Assembly (NCBI RefSeq): GCF_918797505.1
Contig: NC_092801.1
Coordinates: 18,909,731-18,973,730 of the forward strand
Source of the DNA: Bemisia tabaci
Lineage: Eukaryota > Arthropoda > Insecta > Hemiptera > Aleyrodidae
Length of the DNA stretch: 64,000 nt
Reading direction: 5' to 3'
This document shows positions 11,690 through 22,322 of the stretch, one piece after another; position 1 is the stretch's first letter; each line of letters begins with the position of its first letter. A program made the translations under genes and the position numbers. The notes beneath the pieces were generated by a model, which was given only the letters and a program-made list of their open reading frames with translations, searched no databases and was not told where the DNA came from.

Positions 11690-11800
11690 ATTCACGGGTA
11701 CGTAATACGACTATTCGAACTCCTGAGTATATCAAATTGCATACCTCTTAAAATGAAGGAGTTTTCGTAAAAGCGTATTGGCACTCATTGTGACTCGAGT
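11690..11800 (+). repeat. Family N fragment
   Basis: TACGACTATTCGAACTCCTG, ATTGCATACCTCTTAAAATG and GTTTTCGTAAAAGCGTATTG recur at 16570-16668. They are recognisably related to the duplicated block at 23728 and 28292. No ends or coding content seen. Confidence 0.5.
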
Positions 11801-12059
11801 CCTATCGAAAAAGGACCTTCATTCTCTGAGATGCTGCTCGAACTACGAAAGTTCGTGTACTTTCCATGTTGTCTGAAAGTCCCTCTCAAAATTTAACTTC
11901 ATCCGGCTGAACTTTCGATATTTATGCTTGTAATTGTTTCGAATTATTGAACATGATTTCGAGCTTATGAGAACAGAGCTCAAGACCACATTTTGCAATT
12001 TAAACTACAATTTTAAGCTAAACCATGAAAGCATCAACTTGCCTGAGGAAACTTAAACA

Positions 12060-12095
12060 GGGTGTCTGCCAAAACAGGCTAGCCAAAGAAGTGTT
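12060..12095 (+). repeat. Family B left-end fragment
   Basis: CAGGGTGTCTGCCAAAACAGG matches the first 20 bp of family B and then diverges. Confidence 0.45.
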
Positions 12096-12176
12096 AGGAA
12101 ACTTGTCGTGGGAAGGAAAAATTCGGAACAAGTGACCTAGCACCCCCAAATTACTGTTCAAGGAGGTTTCTCTCAC

Positions 12177-12252
12177 GTGCACGAAGAGCGTTGTTTTCAA
12201 ATGGTTTCTGTAAAAGTACTCACCTGGAACAGAAAAAAATGATACAATTAGA
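12177..12252 (-). promoter_or_regulatory. Recursive-splicing ratchet point 1 (juxtaposed 3' and 5' splice sites)
   Basis: On the minus strand a branchpoint-like CTAAT (its A at 12248) is followed by a T-rich tract ending in CTGTTCCAG, with the junction after 12224. GTGAGT follows at once at 12223-12218, so the 3' splice site abuts a strong 5' splice site with no exon between. The branchpoint-to-AG distance is 24 nt. A second 5' splice site, CAC|GTGAGA, lies at 12176, which would define a 47-nt RS exon (12177-12223). Zero-length exons of this form are known as ratchet points in long fly introns. That it works here is inferred from sequence and from its three sister sites. It sits only 52 bp from a family-B MITE. 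Confidence 0.72.
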
Positions 12253-12276
12253 AAACAAACATAATGAAACTTAAAG

Positions 12277-12555
12277 CAGGGTGTCTACTAAAACAGGCTG
12301 TCCAAAAATCAGTACTTTTTCAGTACTTTTTCAGTACATTCCCAAGAAATTCAGTACCTCCTCAACAGAGAAATTCAGTACTTTTTCAATACCTTCAACT
12401 GACGAAATTCGAAAAATTTCAAAAATTTGAATTTCCCGCTCGAATTGCGACAAAAATGACAAAAATTCCGCACTTTTTCTGTACTTCCGGACCGCCCTTA
12501 AGAAATCAGTGCAATATCCGAACTTTCCGGAAATTCCGGACTTGCAGAAACCCTG
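12277..12555 (+). mobile_element. Family B MITE, copy 1 (hAT-like)
   Basis: Starts CAGGGTGTCTACTAAAACAGG and ends GGACTTGCAGAAACCCTG, a decayed GTAGACACCCTG. The interior holds many CAGTACTTTTTCAGTAC motifs. Flanks CTTAAAG and TTAAAAG suggest an 8-bp duplication with drift. Confidence 0.7.
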
Positions 12556-12566
12556 TTAAAAGCACA

Positions 12567-12616
12567 TATGCTATTTCTGAATCGAACCAGAAATTTTAGT
12601 CCTAATCACTACTAGA
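12567..12616 (+). repeat. 50-bp direct duplication flanking family A copy 1 (left)
   Basis: Matches 12844-12893 over 50 bp with two mismatches. Both copies abut the element ends exactly, so the unit order is duplicate, element, duplicate. Confidence 0.85.
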
Positions 12617-12843
12617 CACTGGAAAAAAACACATTGGATCCAGAGTCCAGACTCTTAAAAACATCTAAAAGAAAAAATACTCTTGATTCAATCAGATTTA
12701 AGCTTAAATCAAGAACCGAGCCTCTTAATTTGAGTGGATTTCCTTTTGATTTAAGCTTAAATCTGATTGAATCAAGAGTCCTTTTTCTTGTCAACGTTTT
12801 CATGAGTCTGGACTCTAGATCCAATGCGTTTTTTTTTCCAGAG
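12617..12843. mobile_element. Family A foldback MITE, copy 1
   Basis: Ends are CACTGGAAAAAAACACATTG and the decayed TTTTTTTCCAGAG. Arms AGAGTCCAGACTCTTAAAA and GAGTCTGGACTCTAGATCC pair in inverted order. There is no 2-bp duplication. Instead a 50-bp direct repeat lies on each side. Confidence 0.85.
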
Positions 12844-12893
12844 TATGCTATTTCTAAATTGAACCAGAAATTTTAGTCCTAATCACTACTAGA
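12844..12893 (+). repeat. 50-bp direct duplication flanking family A copy 1 (right)
   Basis: Second copy of 12567-12616, starting at the base after the element. Confidence 0.85.
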
Positions 12894-13368
12894 CTTCATT
12901 TTCAGTCTTAATTCACGATTGACACCGCCCGATCTGGCGGCGGCGCCAGCATCTCGTGTCAAGTTCAAGTTCTCGCGGAAAGCACCGGGACCGGTTTCTG
13001 CGCCGGACTAGCCGGGCGCCCTTGCCGGATATCGGTGGAAAATCGAGAAAAATGCCCGACTCCCGAGGAAAATCCGATCATTTTCAACACTATCCGGCAC
13101 TGCGTCGCGGGACGCTCACCACGGCGTCATTACGTATTCCATGTTTGCTTTTTTTCTCTCTCTAGTTTTGTTTTACTTTACTCCGTGTCTTTTTTTATAA
13201 CTTTTTTATCAGTTCCCTCCTAGGTGACCTTGCCGGCACTTCCGCGATCAGCAGGGCTTCTCAGTCTTCGGCTGCGCGGCGCTGGACGGCGGAGGGAGGG
13301 GAGGAGGCTCTATCCTGGCATCCAGTTCGAAGAGGGAAAACGGGGCCCTTTGCAGGGTTGCCATAATT

Positions 13369-13440
13369 TCTTCATCTTCGAATTTCTTGACTTTTCCCTG
13401 ACTGTTTTTGCTTTTCCTTGCCTCCAAAATTTTTGGACAG
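13369..13440 (-). repeat. Family C fragment (reverse)
   Basis: Starts with CAGGGTTGCCATAATTTC, the reverse complement of a family C right end, followed by mixed TTTCCCTGACTG motifs. It appears rearranged. Confidence 0.4.
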
Positions 13441-13445
13441 CTGGC

Positions 13446-13524
13446 CAAATTAGTCATAATTTTGGTCAGCGCGTCTGACTCAGAACCAATAGATCCTGAG
13501 TTCAAATCCCGGTGGTGGCGACAC
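13446..13524 (+). repeat. tRNA-like segment, possible SINE head
   Basis: TTGGTCAGCGCGTCTGACTC resembles a tRNA A box and D arm, and GAGTTCAAATCCCGG resembles a B box, spaced about 36 bp apart as in tRNA genes. The acceptor and anticodon stems do not pair well, so it is more likely a tRNA-derived SINE head than a gene. The body to about 13650 has no recognised features. Confidence 0.4.
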
Positions 13525-13656
13525 ATTTTCGAGGAGCTGACGGGTAAATCTCCAGAGACTCCACTCGGCCTTAATCCCTGAAAATTTAAAGCCTAGAGCG
13601 TGGCTTTGTACCAACCCTAACCAGATGCTCATTTAAGGTTGCGCGGAATCCTCAAA

Positions 13657-13944
13657 CAGAGTGTCAAGTTTTTTTTTTATTTTGGGAAATCCTGATGTCT
13701 CCTGATTTTTGACTGCGCTAAATCCTGATTTTATAATTCTTCCAAATCCTGATCAAATCCTGATTTTTTGCATATAAAAATTAAAATTTCTGCATTAGTG
13801 TAAGTGAAAGCATAAAAAAATCCGATCGGACAGCCAACTTTTCTCAATTCCTGATTTTACGACCGATTTTTCCTTGAACCCTGATTGACCTCAAATCCTG
13901 ATAGAATCGGGAAAATCGGGGTAATCCTGATGCTGAACACCCTG
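13657..13944 (+). mobile_element. Family K MITE, copy 1 (hAT-like)
   Basis: Decayed ends CAGAGTGTCAAG and GCTGAACACCCTG enclose several AATCCTGATTTT repeats and CCGATCGGACAGCCAAC. The terminal sequence equals that of family B, so both probably used the same transposase. Flanks CCTCAAA and CATCAAA are near-identical. Confidence 0.65.
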
Positions 13945-14511
13945 CATCAAATAGATTTAACTTTATGTAATAAAAAAAATAATAATAAAAAATAAAAAAA
14001 CACCGGATTCCCTGACATTTGAATAAAACTTCCAAATTTATTTATTTCCTTTAAATTACACTCACTTCTGCTGAACGCTAAACGCATTAAAGTCTCTGAC
14101 GTTCCCTGACTTTTGACATTAGTAAATGCCTCCCCCTCCTACTCACTCTGGATCAGCCACTAAACTGCGCACCGGCGCACCATGAATAATTCAGGAGAAT
14201 GAATGGATAAGTATTGTGTTTTTGTCGTGTCAGGTACGATTGACAATTCTAAAAATTTTAAAACGATAAAGATGCAAAATGACTCGCTCATTTTCGGCAG
14301 TCAATGCAGCGAGTACACGTTGTTGCGCAACCGATTTACGCGCCAAAACTTCGCAGCGAGTCAATACAATTCACTCGTCTCATTGCCGCAATTAAGACAT
14401 CAGTGCAGAAACGACCGATGAGATTTCTAATGCTGCTACGGTTCCGTGCAATTTTGTGCTTCATTTTGAACAATGTAAAGGTGATTCTAACATAAAAAAT
14501 AACCGTACTTT

Positions 14512-14984
14512 TAGGGTTGCTGCCGAAATGCATTCTGGTGAAATTCCCTGACAACGGAGGATACGACAGGTGCTTAAGAAAACATAATTGAAAATAGTTC
14601 AGGCAAAATTTGTCGTTCGAAACCTCAATGAACACGGAAAAAAATAGTTCTGTTCACAGGGCTCCTGCACTTTTTTTGTAACAGTCACAGAAGCTTCCGT
14701 TATGAGGCCAGAGTACTCTGTTCCCACGACCGAAGTTCTGTTCTTACAACAGAAAAAGTCTGTAAGTGTAACAAAGAAACTGCAGGAGCCCTGTGAACAG
14801 AAGGTTCTGTCGTCAGCACCATCTATTTTTTTCTGTGACATATTTTAAAGTGAATATTTTAAAGCGCAAATAAAAGTGAAATTTTCCCTGACATTTTCGT
14901 CATCTGCCCTGACATTTCCCGATTTTCTCTAACTTTTTAAAAGTTCCTGACATTTCTCGCTTTTCCCTGACTGTGACAACCCTG
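14512..14984 (+). mobile_element. Family C repeat, copy 3, interrupted
   Basis: Left part AGGGTTGCTGCC to TTCGAAACCTCAATGAA, right part from GTGAAATTTTCCCTGACATT to CTGTGACAACCCTG. It is split by the foldback at 14633-14837. Confidence 0.6.
14633..14837. mobile_element. Foldback element with CACGGAAAAAAA ends, nested in family C
   Basis: Ends CACGGAAAAAAATAG and CTATTTTTTTCTGTG. Arms GTTCTGTTCACAGGGCTCCT and AGGAGCCCTGTGAACAGAAG pair almost perfectly. It shares terminal design with family A but has an unrelated interior. No target duplication is evident. Confidence 0.75.
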
Positions 14985-15061
14985 ATATGGAGAGGATTTG
15001 AAATTTTATCCCCGACGCATCCGTCATTTTCCCTGACATTTCCCCGGCTTTGGCAACCCTG
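14985..15061 (+). repeat. Tandem partial copy of the family C right end
   Basis: Repeats TTTTCCCTGACATTTCC and TTTGGCAACCCTG directly after the end of copy 3. Confidence 0.5.
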
Positions 15062-15740
15062 CGCACAGTCTGAGCAGCATTGCGAAGCCCATACTTCGTT
15101 TCTGCAAACTACGCCTCGATTACCACCGTGCAATTTATGCTCTCATCTTGTTACGCTCAATTTTTCCTCCTCCAAAAACGAGCTACCGTAAGACGACTTA
15201 CGCATATTTTAATTTCGTAATTCCCTCGCGGGGACCTTCAGCACGGACTTCGACCCTATCCCTCATTCGCGGCGACTCAGGGTTGCCAACCGTGCGAAAT
15301 TCCCCTCGAGCGCGATGCAGAACAGGGAAATCATCGCGTGAAATTGGCAGGACTGTCGGCGATACGTCACGTATTCGAGATGCGCTTCGGACGGAAAGAC
15401 CTTGATCGTGAATTTTCGTCTAACTGGTTTCTAGGTTTTTGTGCCTGTGTTTTTCCTCTTTGCTCGTTCTTCTTCTCGGCATTTTTTTTTTTTTGTGCTT
15501 GTTCGTCTCAGAGCATGGTTTCACCCGCTTGTTTCCGTCTCTCGTGCCTTCCAGCATAATCTTTACAGTTTATTTATTTTTTTTTTCAGTTCTCTTTCTT
15601 TTGATTCAGATTTGGCGCTTTCGCGCAAATCGAGAGAATCGAATGAAAGTATTTATGCTACAAGGAACTACGTAAAGCTCAATCAAATAATGAAATTAAC
15701 AAGAAAAAAACCTGATCACGTATGATTTACGTTCTCTATA

Positions 15741-15980
15741 CTGTCGTGCTAAGGAAGAACGCCGTATGATGCCTTACTTGCCTCCTTTGATAAAACCTTC
15801 CCTTGCGCGAAAATTTGTGATATTCTGACTGTTCAGATAATTTTGTTCACAATTTCACCTAAAATTCCTGAAAATTTCAAAGATTATTATATTCAGAACA
15901 TTCCTCAAAAATAAACATTTTATCAGAGGTAATTTGGCATCCCTCGAATGTTCATACGGCGTTTTTCCTTAGCACAGCAG
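15741..15980. mobile_element. Family D MITE, copy 1
   Basis: Ends CTGTCGTGCTAAGGAAGAAC and GTTTTTCCTTAGCACAGCAG are inverted repeats extending into CGCCGTATGA and TCATACGGCG. Flanks are TA and TA. The interior is AT-rich with no coding potential. Confidence 0.75.
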
Positions 15981-16569
15981 TAAAGCTCCCTTCCATTCAT
16001 TAATTCGTACTTGTGGCGCCTTTCATAATTTCGTCCAGATGGAACTGAATAGATAAGCAGTTCTCGTCTTATAGTTCGTAGTTACTCGTCTTGGAGCCTA
16101 GATTCTCGCTTCACCCGATGATTTTCCTCATGAACACAATTTTGATCAAGTGAAACATTCATTTTGTCATTCGTTTTGTTTTTTGCGAGGGTTTTCACCT
16201 TTTTTCTTTGATGTTATTTTGACGCCAATTAACCAAGAAGGCTGCATGCTTCATGAGATGCGACTAAAATTACGATGCAAATTAGGCGGATAAAAATTGC
16301 AATATATTCTTTAAGACAATGGCATCACGTCTAAAACAATTGAAATGCAGGATTCTGCTAAAGGGAAAAAAAGAGAGAGAAAAGTTTGGGATTCGCGATC
16401 TTGCCGCTCCGCAGATGTGATTCTGATATTGTCCTACTAGCTTGCTCTCCATCCGAAAAAAATCAATTTTCTAAAGCAATTATAGTAATTGAGACGTTGG
16501 TGAGGCATCATCCTGCCTCGATGATCATCAATTAATGAGACATATCCTTCATACTAAAGGAGGATCACC

Positions 16570-16668
16570 ACTATGCGTGATACGACTATTTGAACTCCTG
16601 AGTAGCCCGCATTGCATACCTCTCAAAATGAAGGAGTTTTCGTAAAAGCGTATTGACACTCACTTTAA
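16570..16668 (+). repeat. Family N fragment, second copy
   Basis: Close match to 11690-11800 (GACTATTTGAACTCCTGAG, ATGAAGGAGTTTTCGTAAAA). Confidence 0.5.
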
Positions 16669-16676
16669 CTTGAAAT

Positions 16677-16798
16677 GGATGTATTTCTGTCAAACAGAAC
16701 TATGTGCATTAAGACATGAGCCCTGCGACCCATAAGAATACACGCATAACAGGGCTCACGTCATAATGCACATAGTTCCGTTTGATAGAAATACGTCC
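16677..16798. mobile_element. Family I short foldback MITE, copy 2
   Basis: GGATGTATTTCTGTCAAAC at the left and GTTTGATAGAAATACGTCC at the right are inverted. Inside, GTGCATTAAGACATGAGCCCT pairs with AGGGCTCACGTCATAATGCAC. Confidence 0.75.
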
Positions 16799-17516
16799 AA
16801 ATTAAGTGAGTTCTCAATTAAAAATACAATCAACAAAAGGAAATTTTACAACGCTGAATTGCAGTTACGTCCTTTCGACTGGCAAACCGAGAATTTCCGA
16901 GAACCGCAGCACTGTCACCCCCTCACGCAAGGCTCGATTAAAGAAGTAGGAAGTCTTCGAAACAGAAAATCCATAGATCCTCCGAAAAAGGGCCCGCAGA
17001 TTAATAAGATCGATCCCGCGGGAGTTGGTGAGGGCGAGCGCAATTTCACGCTCAACCCACAAACTCCAACTTTTTTAGCTAAAACCGCTCAACTACAATG
17101 ATCTTCTGCCGCGAACCCGCGGTTTTCACGCGTGTCATCCGCGCGCGTCACAAAGGCAAAGTCCTGAGGACCGCTATTGTTCCCGCCCCAAGTGGGGAGT
17201 GGGCATCCCCCCCTACCACCCTCTGGTCCGGGGTTAAAGGGGGGGGGGGGGTTTGAAAGGAGGAACAGGTCGGTCGTCAGGTTCACGATGAGGACCCGCT
17301 GTGAAAGGTCCATCATGACCTGGTCTTTTTGCCGGCGGACAGGTATGTGAGTTTCGGTTTCGATGGTGATGACAAAAAAAAAAGCGAGTTTAAGTCTCGG
17401 ATTTTTGCGGGAGGAAGAGTTCCTACGAGATTTCCGATTTTAACAACGTATTCGATCGAAAAATTCGTAGAAAACCACTGGTGATGACCCTAATCCACAC
17501 TCACGCTCAAAAAGTT

Positions 17517-17672
17517 AATAAACTCTCCATGCAAAGATAGGGAGCAAGTACATTGACAGGGCTGCCACTTTATTTGGGGACTCCTAACTACTGAAATACA
17601 ATACCATGCAAATACAAAATACTCCACAAAAAACTGAAAACACGGCGGCCCCCATGCAACATCTCCATTATC
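17517..17672 (+). repeat. Family E fragment
   Basis: AACTCTCCATGCAAAGATAGG and GACAGGGCTGCCACTTT are family E centre sequence, and ATGCAACATCTCCATT is its right end. Most of both arms is missing. Confidence 0.6.
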
Positions 17673-17736
17673 GATCCTTTACCATAGCTTCAAATGGGGA
17701 AATATTGATAATCGATCATTCATGCTTTGCCACTGA
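17667..17736. repeat. Family G right-half fragment
   Basis: ATCGATCCTTTACCATAGC, CAAATGGGGAAATATTGATA and TTTGCCACTG match one half of the family G MITE. It is informative as an empty site for the family A insertion at 24757. Confidence 0.6.
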
Positions 17737-18820
17737 TGCCGTCCAAATTAGGATCGGCAATCAGGCGCTTTGATCTGATTTCGCGGTACATCCAAGCTTC
17801 CATTTGGATTCATCCCCGACATCATCTCGATTGGAGAGTCTCGAGAATAAGGCTCGGAGCCGGACCGGAAGTTCCCTCTGGTGGCTCGCAGAGAGAAAAG
17901 AAAAAAGGTTCCCGAATGAAAAGACGATTTCGGAGAAACATTCTATTCCAGCCGCCGCACGGTGGATCGAGTCAATGGGAGAGGTCGGTCATGGAGCGTT
18001 GCGCTCCCAATGTTACGAGGATAACGAATATTCCTGGTCATTTGATCGATTATGTACCATCAATCTCATGTAATTTTTCGCGTAGAATTCATTTTTGATG
18101 TTATTTTTGGTGAACAACGTACCTGAAGACCCGTATTTGTGCATTTTGTCGGGAAAACTATACAGGTGCAAAGTTTAGGCGTCTGTGTTTTACTTCGTAG
18201 GACGGGGTTTTTAATTTTTCATGATGGAAGAGGATAAAAATTATGAATAAAATTATGAAAACTTACTAATAAGTGTCACAAATACGCAAAAATACCTCTC
18301 CAGTTATGAGCTGCTGCATCAGATAAATCATTCCTTTCACTGCAAAGTTAATTTCGAAACTTTGTCATAAGATATCATTCTTATGCATAAAGATCGGTGA
18401 GAAAACAAATGAAATACATTTATGAATTCTTTGAAAATATTCAAGATCACTTTTACTTTAAATTCATATTTACATTCAAAGGACGGAACAGGGACTTAGA
18501 GTAGAAAAAACACTAGATGGCTAGAAAAAAAAAAGAAAATAAAAATAATTTTAACATGCATGTAACAGTCATCTGTCATCTGCTTCTCCTTATTCTTCTT
18601 CTTCATATTCAGTTCCCCATCACTCTCATCCTCGTCTTCCGCTCTCAAACCGCATCAAACTTAAAAAACAAGCAACGCAAAAAACCGCAAAAATTCCACA
18701 ATTTCCCGGACTTGTAACGTTAAAACGTACTCGCAGTGTAATTAGTTTCGCACTAACTGCACTTTGTTTACATCGAAATAGGTGAAAAATTAAAAAATAT
18801 GTACGTATTTGAAAGAAGCA
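17737..18820. other. No gene recognised
   Basis: Frames of up to 123 codons at 17727-18098 overlap repeat sequence and show no motif. The A-rich segment at 18520-18545 is low complexity. Confidence 0.4.
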
Positions 18821-18824
18821 TCAG

Positions 18825-19925
18825 TTATCAGAGTTCACCAGTGACCGGTCGCGCGCGATCGCGGAGGCCAACAGATAAAATGGCATCATAGTCAGGGGCC
18901 AGGCAAGTAAAGGGGGGGGGGGGGGGGGGGGTTACTTGCTAAAAGTTTCCTCAAGCTAGCTATCTACGCATACGTCCCAAAAAAGCTTTCTATAAGGAAT
19001 ATAAAGGGATGTCCGAGTGAAAATATGCCCGATTTTTTTTTAGTTCTCCTATAGATATGTAGTTTAGGAAATAATGAAAATACGAAAAACGGGCCAAAGA
19101 GCACGTCTTGATGGTGAAACTTGTTTTTCAGTTTCCGATGAACAGGAATCATACCTACCTGGGTCATTTACCAGTTACGAGAGTTCACTGGTCGCTTGGT
19201 TTTCGAGATAAAGCTCGCGCGCAATCTCGGAATGCAACAGAAAAAGTGACGTCACGGCCAAAGTGGCGCAAAGTGGCACCCAAATTTTGCGGGATCGTAT
19301 TCTCAGGACTCCTACGAACATGCCTATACAAATTTTTCTGGCGGATGGTGGCGGATGGGTAGTTAAAAGTTTACCTTAACTTTTTTTTTCTGCATTTTGA
19401 TATAAGCACATTAGTGCAAACATAATCATTGAAAAAATGGGCCGAATACAAAAAAGTATTAGCGGTATGTGTTCTCCAGACTGTGGAAAATAAGAATCAA
19501 TTAATGAAACCAGCATTAATTTAAACAGAAGCAAGCTAAGTGCCGCGGCAGCTAACCGGTCGCTTGATTTTCGAGATAAGGCTCGCGCACAATCTCGGAA
19601 CGCAACAGAAAAAGTGACGTCACGGCCAAAGTGGCGCAAAGTGGCACCCAAATTTTGCGGGATCGTATTCTCAGGACTCCTACGAACATGCCTATACGAA
19701 TTTTTCTGGCGGATGGTGGCGGATGGGTAGTTAAAAGTTTACCTAAACTTTTTTTTTTCGCTTTCTGAGATGATCACATTAGCGCAAACATAATCATTGA
19801 AAAAATGGGCCAAATACAAAAAATTACTAGTGCAATGTGTTCTCCAGACTCTGAAGAACAAGAATATGTCAATGAAATTAGCATTAATTAAAACAGAAGA
19901 AAGTTAAATGGAATAGAAAGACTCG
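18825..19925 (+). repeat. 369-bp tandem triplication
   Basis: Two close copies (19186-19554 and 19556-19925) share CGAGATAAAGCTCGCGCGCA-type sequence, GTGACGTCACGGCCAAAGTG, GGCGGATGGTGGCGGATGGG and AACATAATCATTGAAAAAATG. A degenerate third copy at 18825-19170 keeps the GAGTTCACCAGTG and GAAAAACGGGCCAAA-like blocks and holds a run of about 20 G at 18912. Each close copy carries TGACGTCA (19247 and 19615). Confidence 0.7.
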
Positions 19926-20267
19926 GACGATTTGTCGCTAAAATAAAAAGTTACGCAAAGCCCCTCTTTGATGCCTTCTGTCACAAAAATGAACATGTTT
20001 TGTTCCAAATCAATGTCAGATCCTTAAAATACAACTCTTGAGGAACACTTTTGACCCTTAAAAAATGCGATTCGCCCGAATCGCCCATGACCGACCTGTA
20101 CCATTGACTCGATCCACCGTGCGCCGCGCCGCTGATCCGCCGCGGGCGACCAGGTTTCGCTGGACCGAATTCAGAGGATCCATGGTGCCAAACTCACATA
20201 ATTTCAAACATTTTTCGGCATTTTCGCAGATCTGCACCCCTATAGAATCATTTTCAACGGCCAGGCG

Positions 20268-20336
20268 TGAATAATCTATCGATATTTCCCTATTTCAAGC
20301 TGTACTAAGGAATCGATTATGAGGGTGTTCGTTGCG
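20268..20336. repeat. Family G fragment
   Basis: TATCGATATTTCCC and GGAATCGATTATGAGGGTG match family G. It is cut off exactly where family A copy 2 begins. Confidence 0.55.
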
Positions 20337-20562
20337 CATTGGAGAAAAAACACATTGGATCTAGAGTCCAGACTCTTGAAAACATTGACAAGAAAAAGGA
20401 CTCTTGATTCAATCAGATTTAAGCTTAAATCAAAAAGAAATCCGCTCAAATTAAGAGGCTTGGTTCTTGATTTAAGCTTGAATCTGATTGAATCAAGAGT
20501 ATTTTTTCTTGTCGATGTTTTTAAGAGTCTGGACTCTAGATCAATGTGGTTTTTTTCCAGTG
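20337..20562. mobile_element. Family A foldback MITE, copy 2
   Basis: Left end decayed to CATTGGAGAAAAAACAC, right end TTTTTTTCCAGTG. It carries the symmetric interior AGATTTAAGCTTAAATCA. It lies between half of a family G element and part of a family B element, with no target duplication, so the locus is rearranged. Confidence 0.8.
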
Positions 20563-20717
20563 CTCCCAATTGACGAAATTCGAAAAATTTCAAGCATTTG
20601 AATTTCTCGTTTAAATTGCGACAAAAATGACACAAATTCCGGACCTTCTTGCACTTTTTCGGTAATTCTGGACCGTCCTAAAAAATAAGTACTCATTCCG
20701 GACTAATAAACACCCTG
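20563..20717 (+). repeat. Family B right-part fragment
   Basis: AATTGACGAAATTCGAAAAAT through AACACCCTG, lacking the left half. It begins at the family A end. Confidence 0.6.
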
Positions 20718-20840
20718 GACTCTAATGCCTCGTTTTCATACAAACGGGACGCATTTTGCTGCTTCAACTATTTCAGCAATTCCATACGAAGGAATTAGAA
20801 GAATTTTGAAGGAAACTCGATTTCGACAGTTCGAGGGTTA

Positions 20841-20879
20841 CGGAGCTCTCTTCGCCATCACGGCAATATTGGTGGTGAC
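20841..20879 (+). repeat. Direct duplication flanking family L copy 1 (left)
   Basis: Matches 21290-21324 (CGGCAATATTGGTGGTGAC shared) apart from one mismatch and a 4-bp indel. Its right end abuts the element. Confidence 0.75.
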
Positions 20880-21289
20880 TAGAGTACCTATATTGAGAGA
20901 GTATGGCCACTGGTGTTACCACCTCTGATTGGCTCAGCCATCTTAGGCTGAATGTAGCCCTTAGGACCCAAAAATGGCGGACGCCATAAATTAATGTAAT
21001 GCAAAATGACTCAAAATGTAGTTTTCTTTGCTTAGCGTAACGAGAAATTTACCCAAATGCACTATTGCGACTTCTTTACATATTTTTAAGGCTAATCGTG
21101 TGCAATTTTTGAGAAAAATTTTCTTAGATGTAGGAAGGTCGGCAGCAAGTGCGGTAGGTGATAACCGTCAAAAGTTGGCAATGACCCCCCTCCCATCCAC
21201 AAAAACCAAAACAAAGCACCGCCATTTTTGGGTACTTGAAGCCTCTCCACGGGGCCCAGTGGCATTACACTCTCAATATAGGTACTCTA
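20880..21289. mobile_element. Family L foldback MITE, copy 1
   Basis: Ends TAGAGTACCTATATTGAGAG and CTCTCAATATAGGTACTCTA form perfect inverted repeats. The centre includes GATTGGCTCAGCC. It is flanked by direct copies of a 35-39-bp host segment. Confidence 0.75.
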
Positions 21290-21324
21290 CGGCTCTTCGC
21301 CATGACGGCAATATTGGTGGTGAC
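21290..21324 (+). repeat. Direct duplication flanking family L copy 1 (right)
   Basis: Second copy of 20841-20879, beginning at the base after the element. Confidence 0.75.
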
Positions 21325-21775
21325 GTATCGCCGGTGCACCATTCTTCGGCTACAATGCCGAGGGCGGCGCTACGCGGCGGCGAGTCAGTGAACCCCGCGA
21401 CGGGAGCACTCACGGCTCGCAGGTGCGAAGCATTCCTGGAGGCCCATCTCGGAGCAGCTTCCGAGAAGCCAGGATCCAATTTTCTTGTCCCGAATCGGAA
21501 TCGCGGCGGCATCAACACGAGGAGCCGATGCGGTGATGGTCCGGCCCCCGGCCCCCGGTCCTCGGTCTCGGTGCACTCACGAGGAAATAAATCCACCTTC
21601 CCCGATTCCGCCTTGTCTTCCTCCTCGTTCGTGTCCATCGCACCACTTAAGATCTCCTCGCCCCCCCCCCCCCCCCCCCCGACGCATGCTCGTGCGAGCC
21701 TCTGTCAGTGGTCCATCGCGCCCGATGTTGCCAAGCCTGCCTTGTCCGGAGGCAGAGACGAAAGACCTTCCGCTG
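21325..21775. other. CpG-rich block, longest frame 251 codons, no gene recognised
   Basis: High CpG with a run of about 20 C at 21660. The 251-codon plus-strand frame (21028-21783) crosses the family L element, its flanking duplication and the C run (read as proline), and opposite-strand frames are also open. That is expected of GC-rich DNA, and I see no domain. Confidence 0.4.
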
Positions 21776-22046
21776 GGGGCTGATTATTGAAATCGATAGA
21801 CAAAGCTATAGACAAAAAGGACACAGGGAGTATGGAGCGATCCTATTGGTTGAAATGTGTGGTTCCCATGAACTGAGGGAGAAAATGATGGACTAACTGT
21901 CGCGTTTCTCGTGGGTTGTCTTTAGTTAGTCTATTACCTACTGCCTTTGTCCATTGCAACCACCCGCCTCCCCCAATAGGATCCCTCCAAATCCCTTTTG
22001 CTTTCTTTGTCTATAGCTTTGTCTATCAATTTCAATAATCGGCCCG
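21776..22046. mobile_element. Family F MITE, copy 1
   Basis: Ends GGCTGATTATTGAAATCGAT and ATCAATTTCAATAATCGGCC are inverted. Subterminal GACAAAGCTATAGACAAA and TTTGTCTATAGCTTTGTC, and CCTATTGGTTGAAAT and its partner near CCAATAGGATC, also pair. Confidence 0.75.
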
Positions 22047-22049
22047 CTT

Positions 22050-22322
22050 GGGGCTGATTATTGAAATCGATAGACATAGCTATAGACAAAGAAGACATAA
22101 AGAGTACAGAGCTTTCCTATTGGTTGAAACGGGTACTTCTCATAGACTAAGGAGGGAAAAGATGGACTAACTGTAGGGTCTCTTGTGGGTTGCCGTCAGT
22201 TAGTCTATTACTTATCTCCTTTGTCCATTCCGACCAACCATTTCAACCAATAGGATCGCTTCAGTTTTCTTCTATCTCAAAGGTCTATTGCTTAGTCTAT
22301 CAATTTTATTAATCAGCCTGCT
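22050..22322. mobile_element. Family F MITE, copy 2, tandem to copy 1
   Basis: Same ends (GGGCTGATTATTGAAATCG and TTTATTAATCAGCCTGC), separated from copy 1 by a few bases in the same orientation. It diverges enough from copy 1 that it is not a recent duplicate. Confidence 0.75.

Noticed and set aside
12617..12640. Resemblance of family A ends to RAG/Transib recombination signals (CAC heptamer, A-rich stretch)
   Set aside because: Transib gives 5-bp duplications and a CACAATG-type heptamer. Here the duplication is 2 bp and the end is CACTGGAAAAA.
21028..21783. 251-codon open frame, the longest in the window
   Set aside because: It runs through the family L MITE, its flanking duplication, a CpG-rich block and a C run read as polyproline. 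Opposite-strand frames are equally open and no domain is visible.
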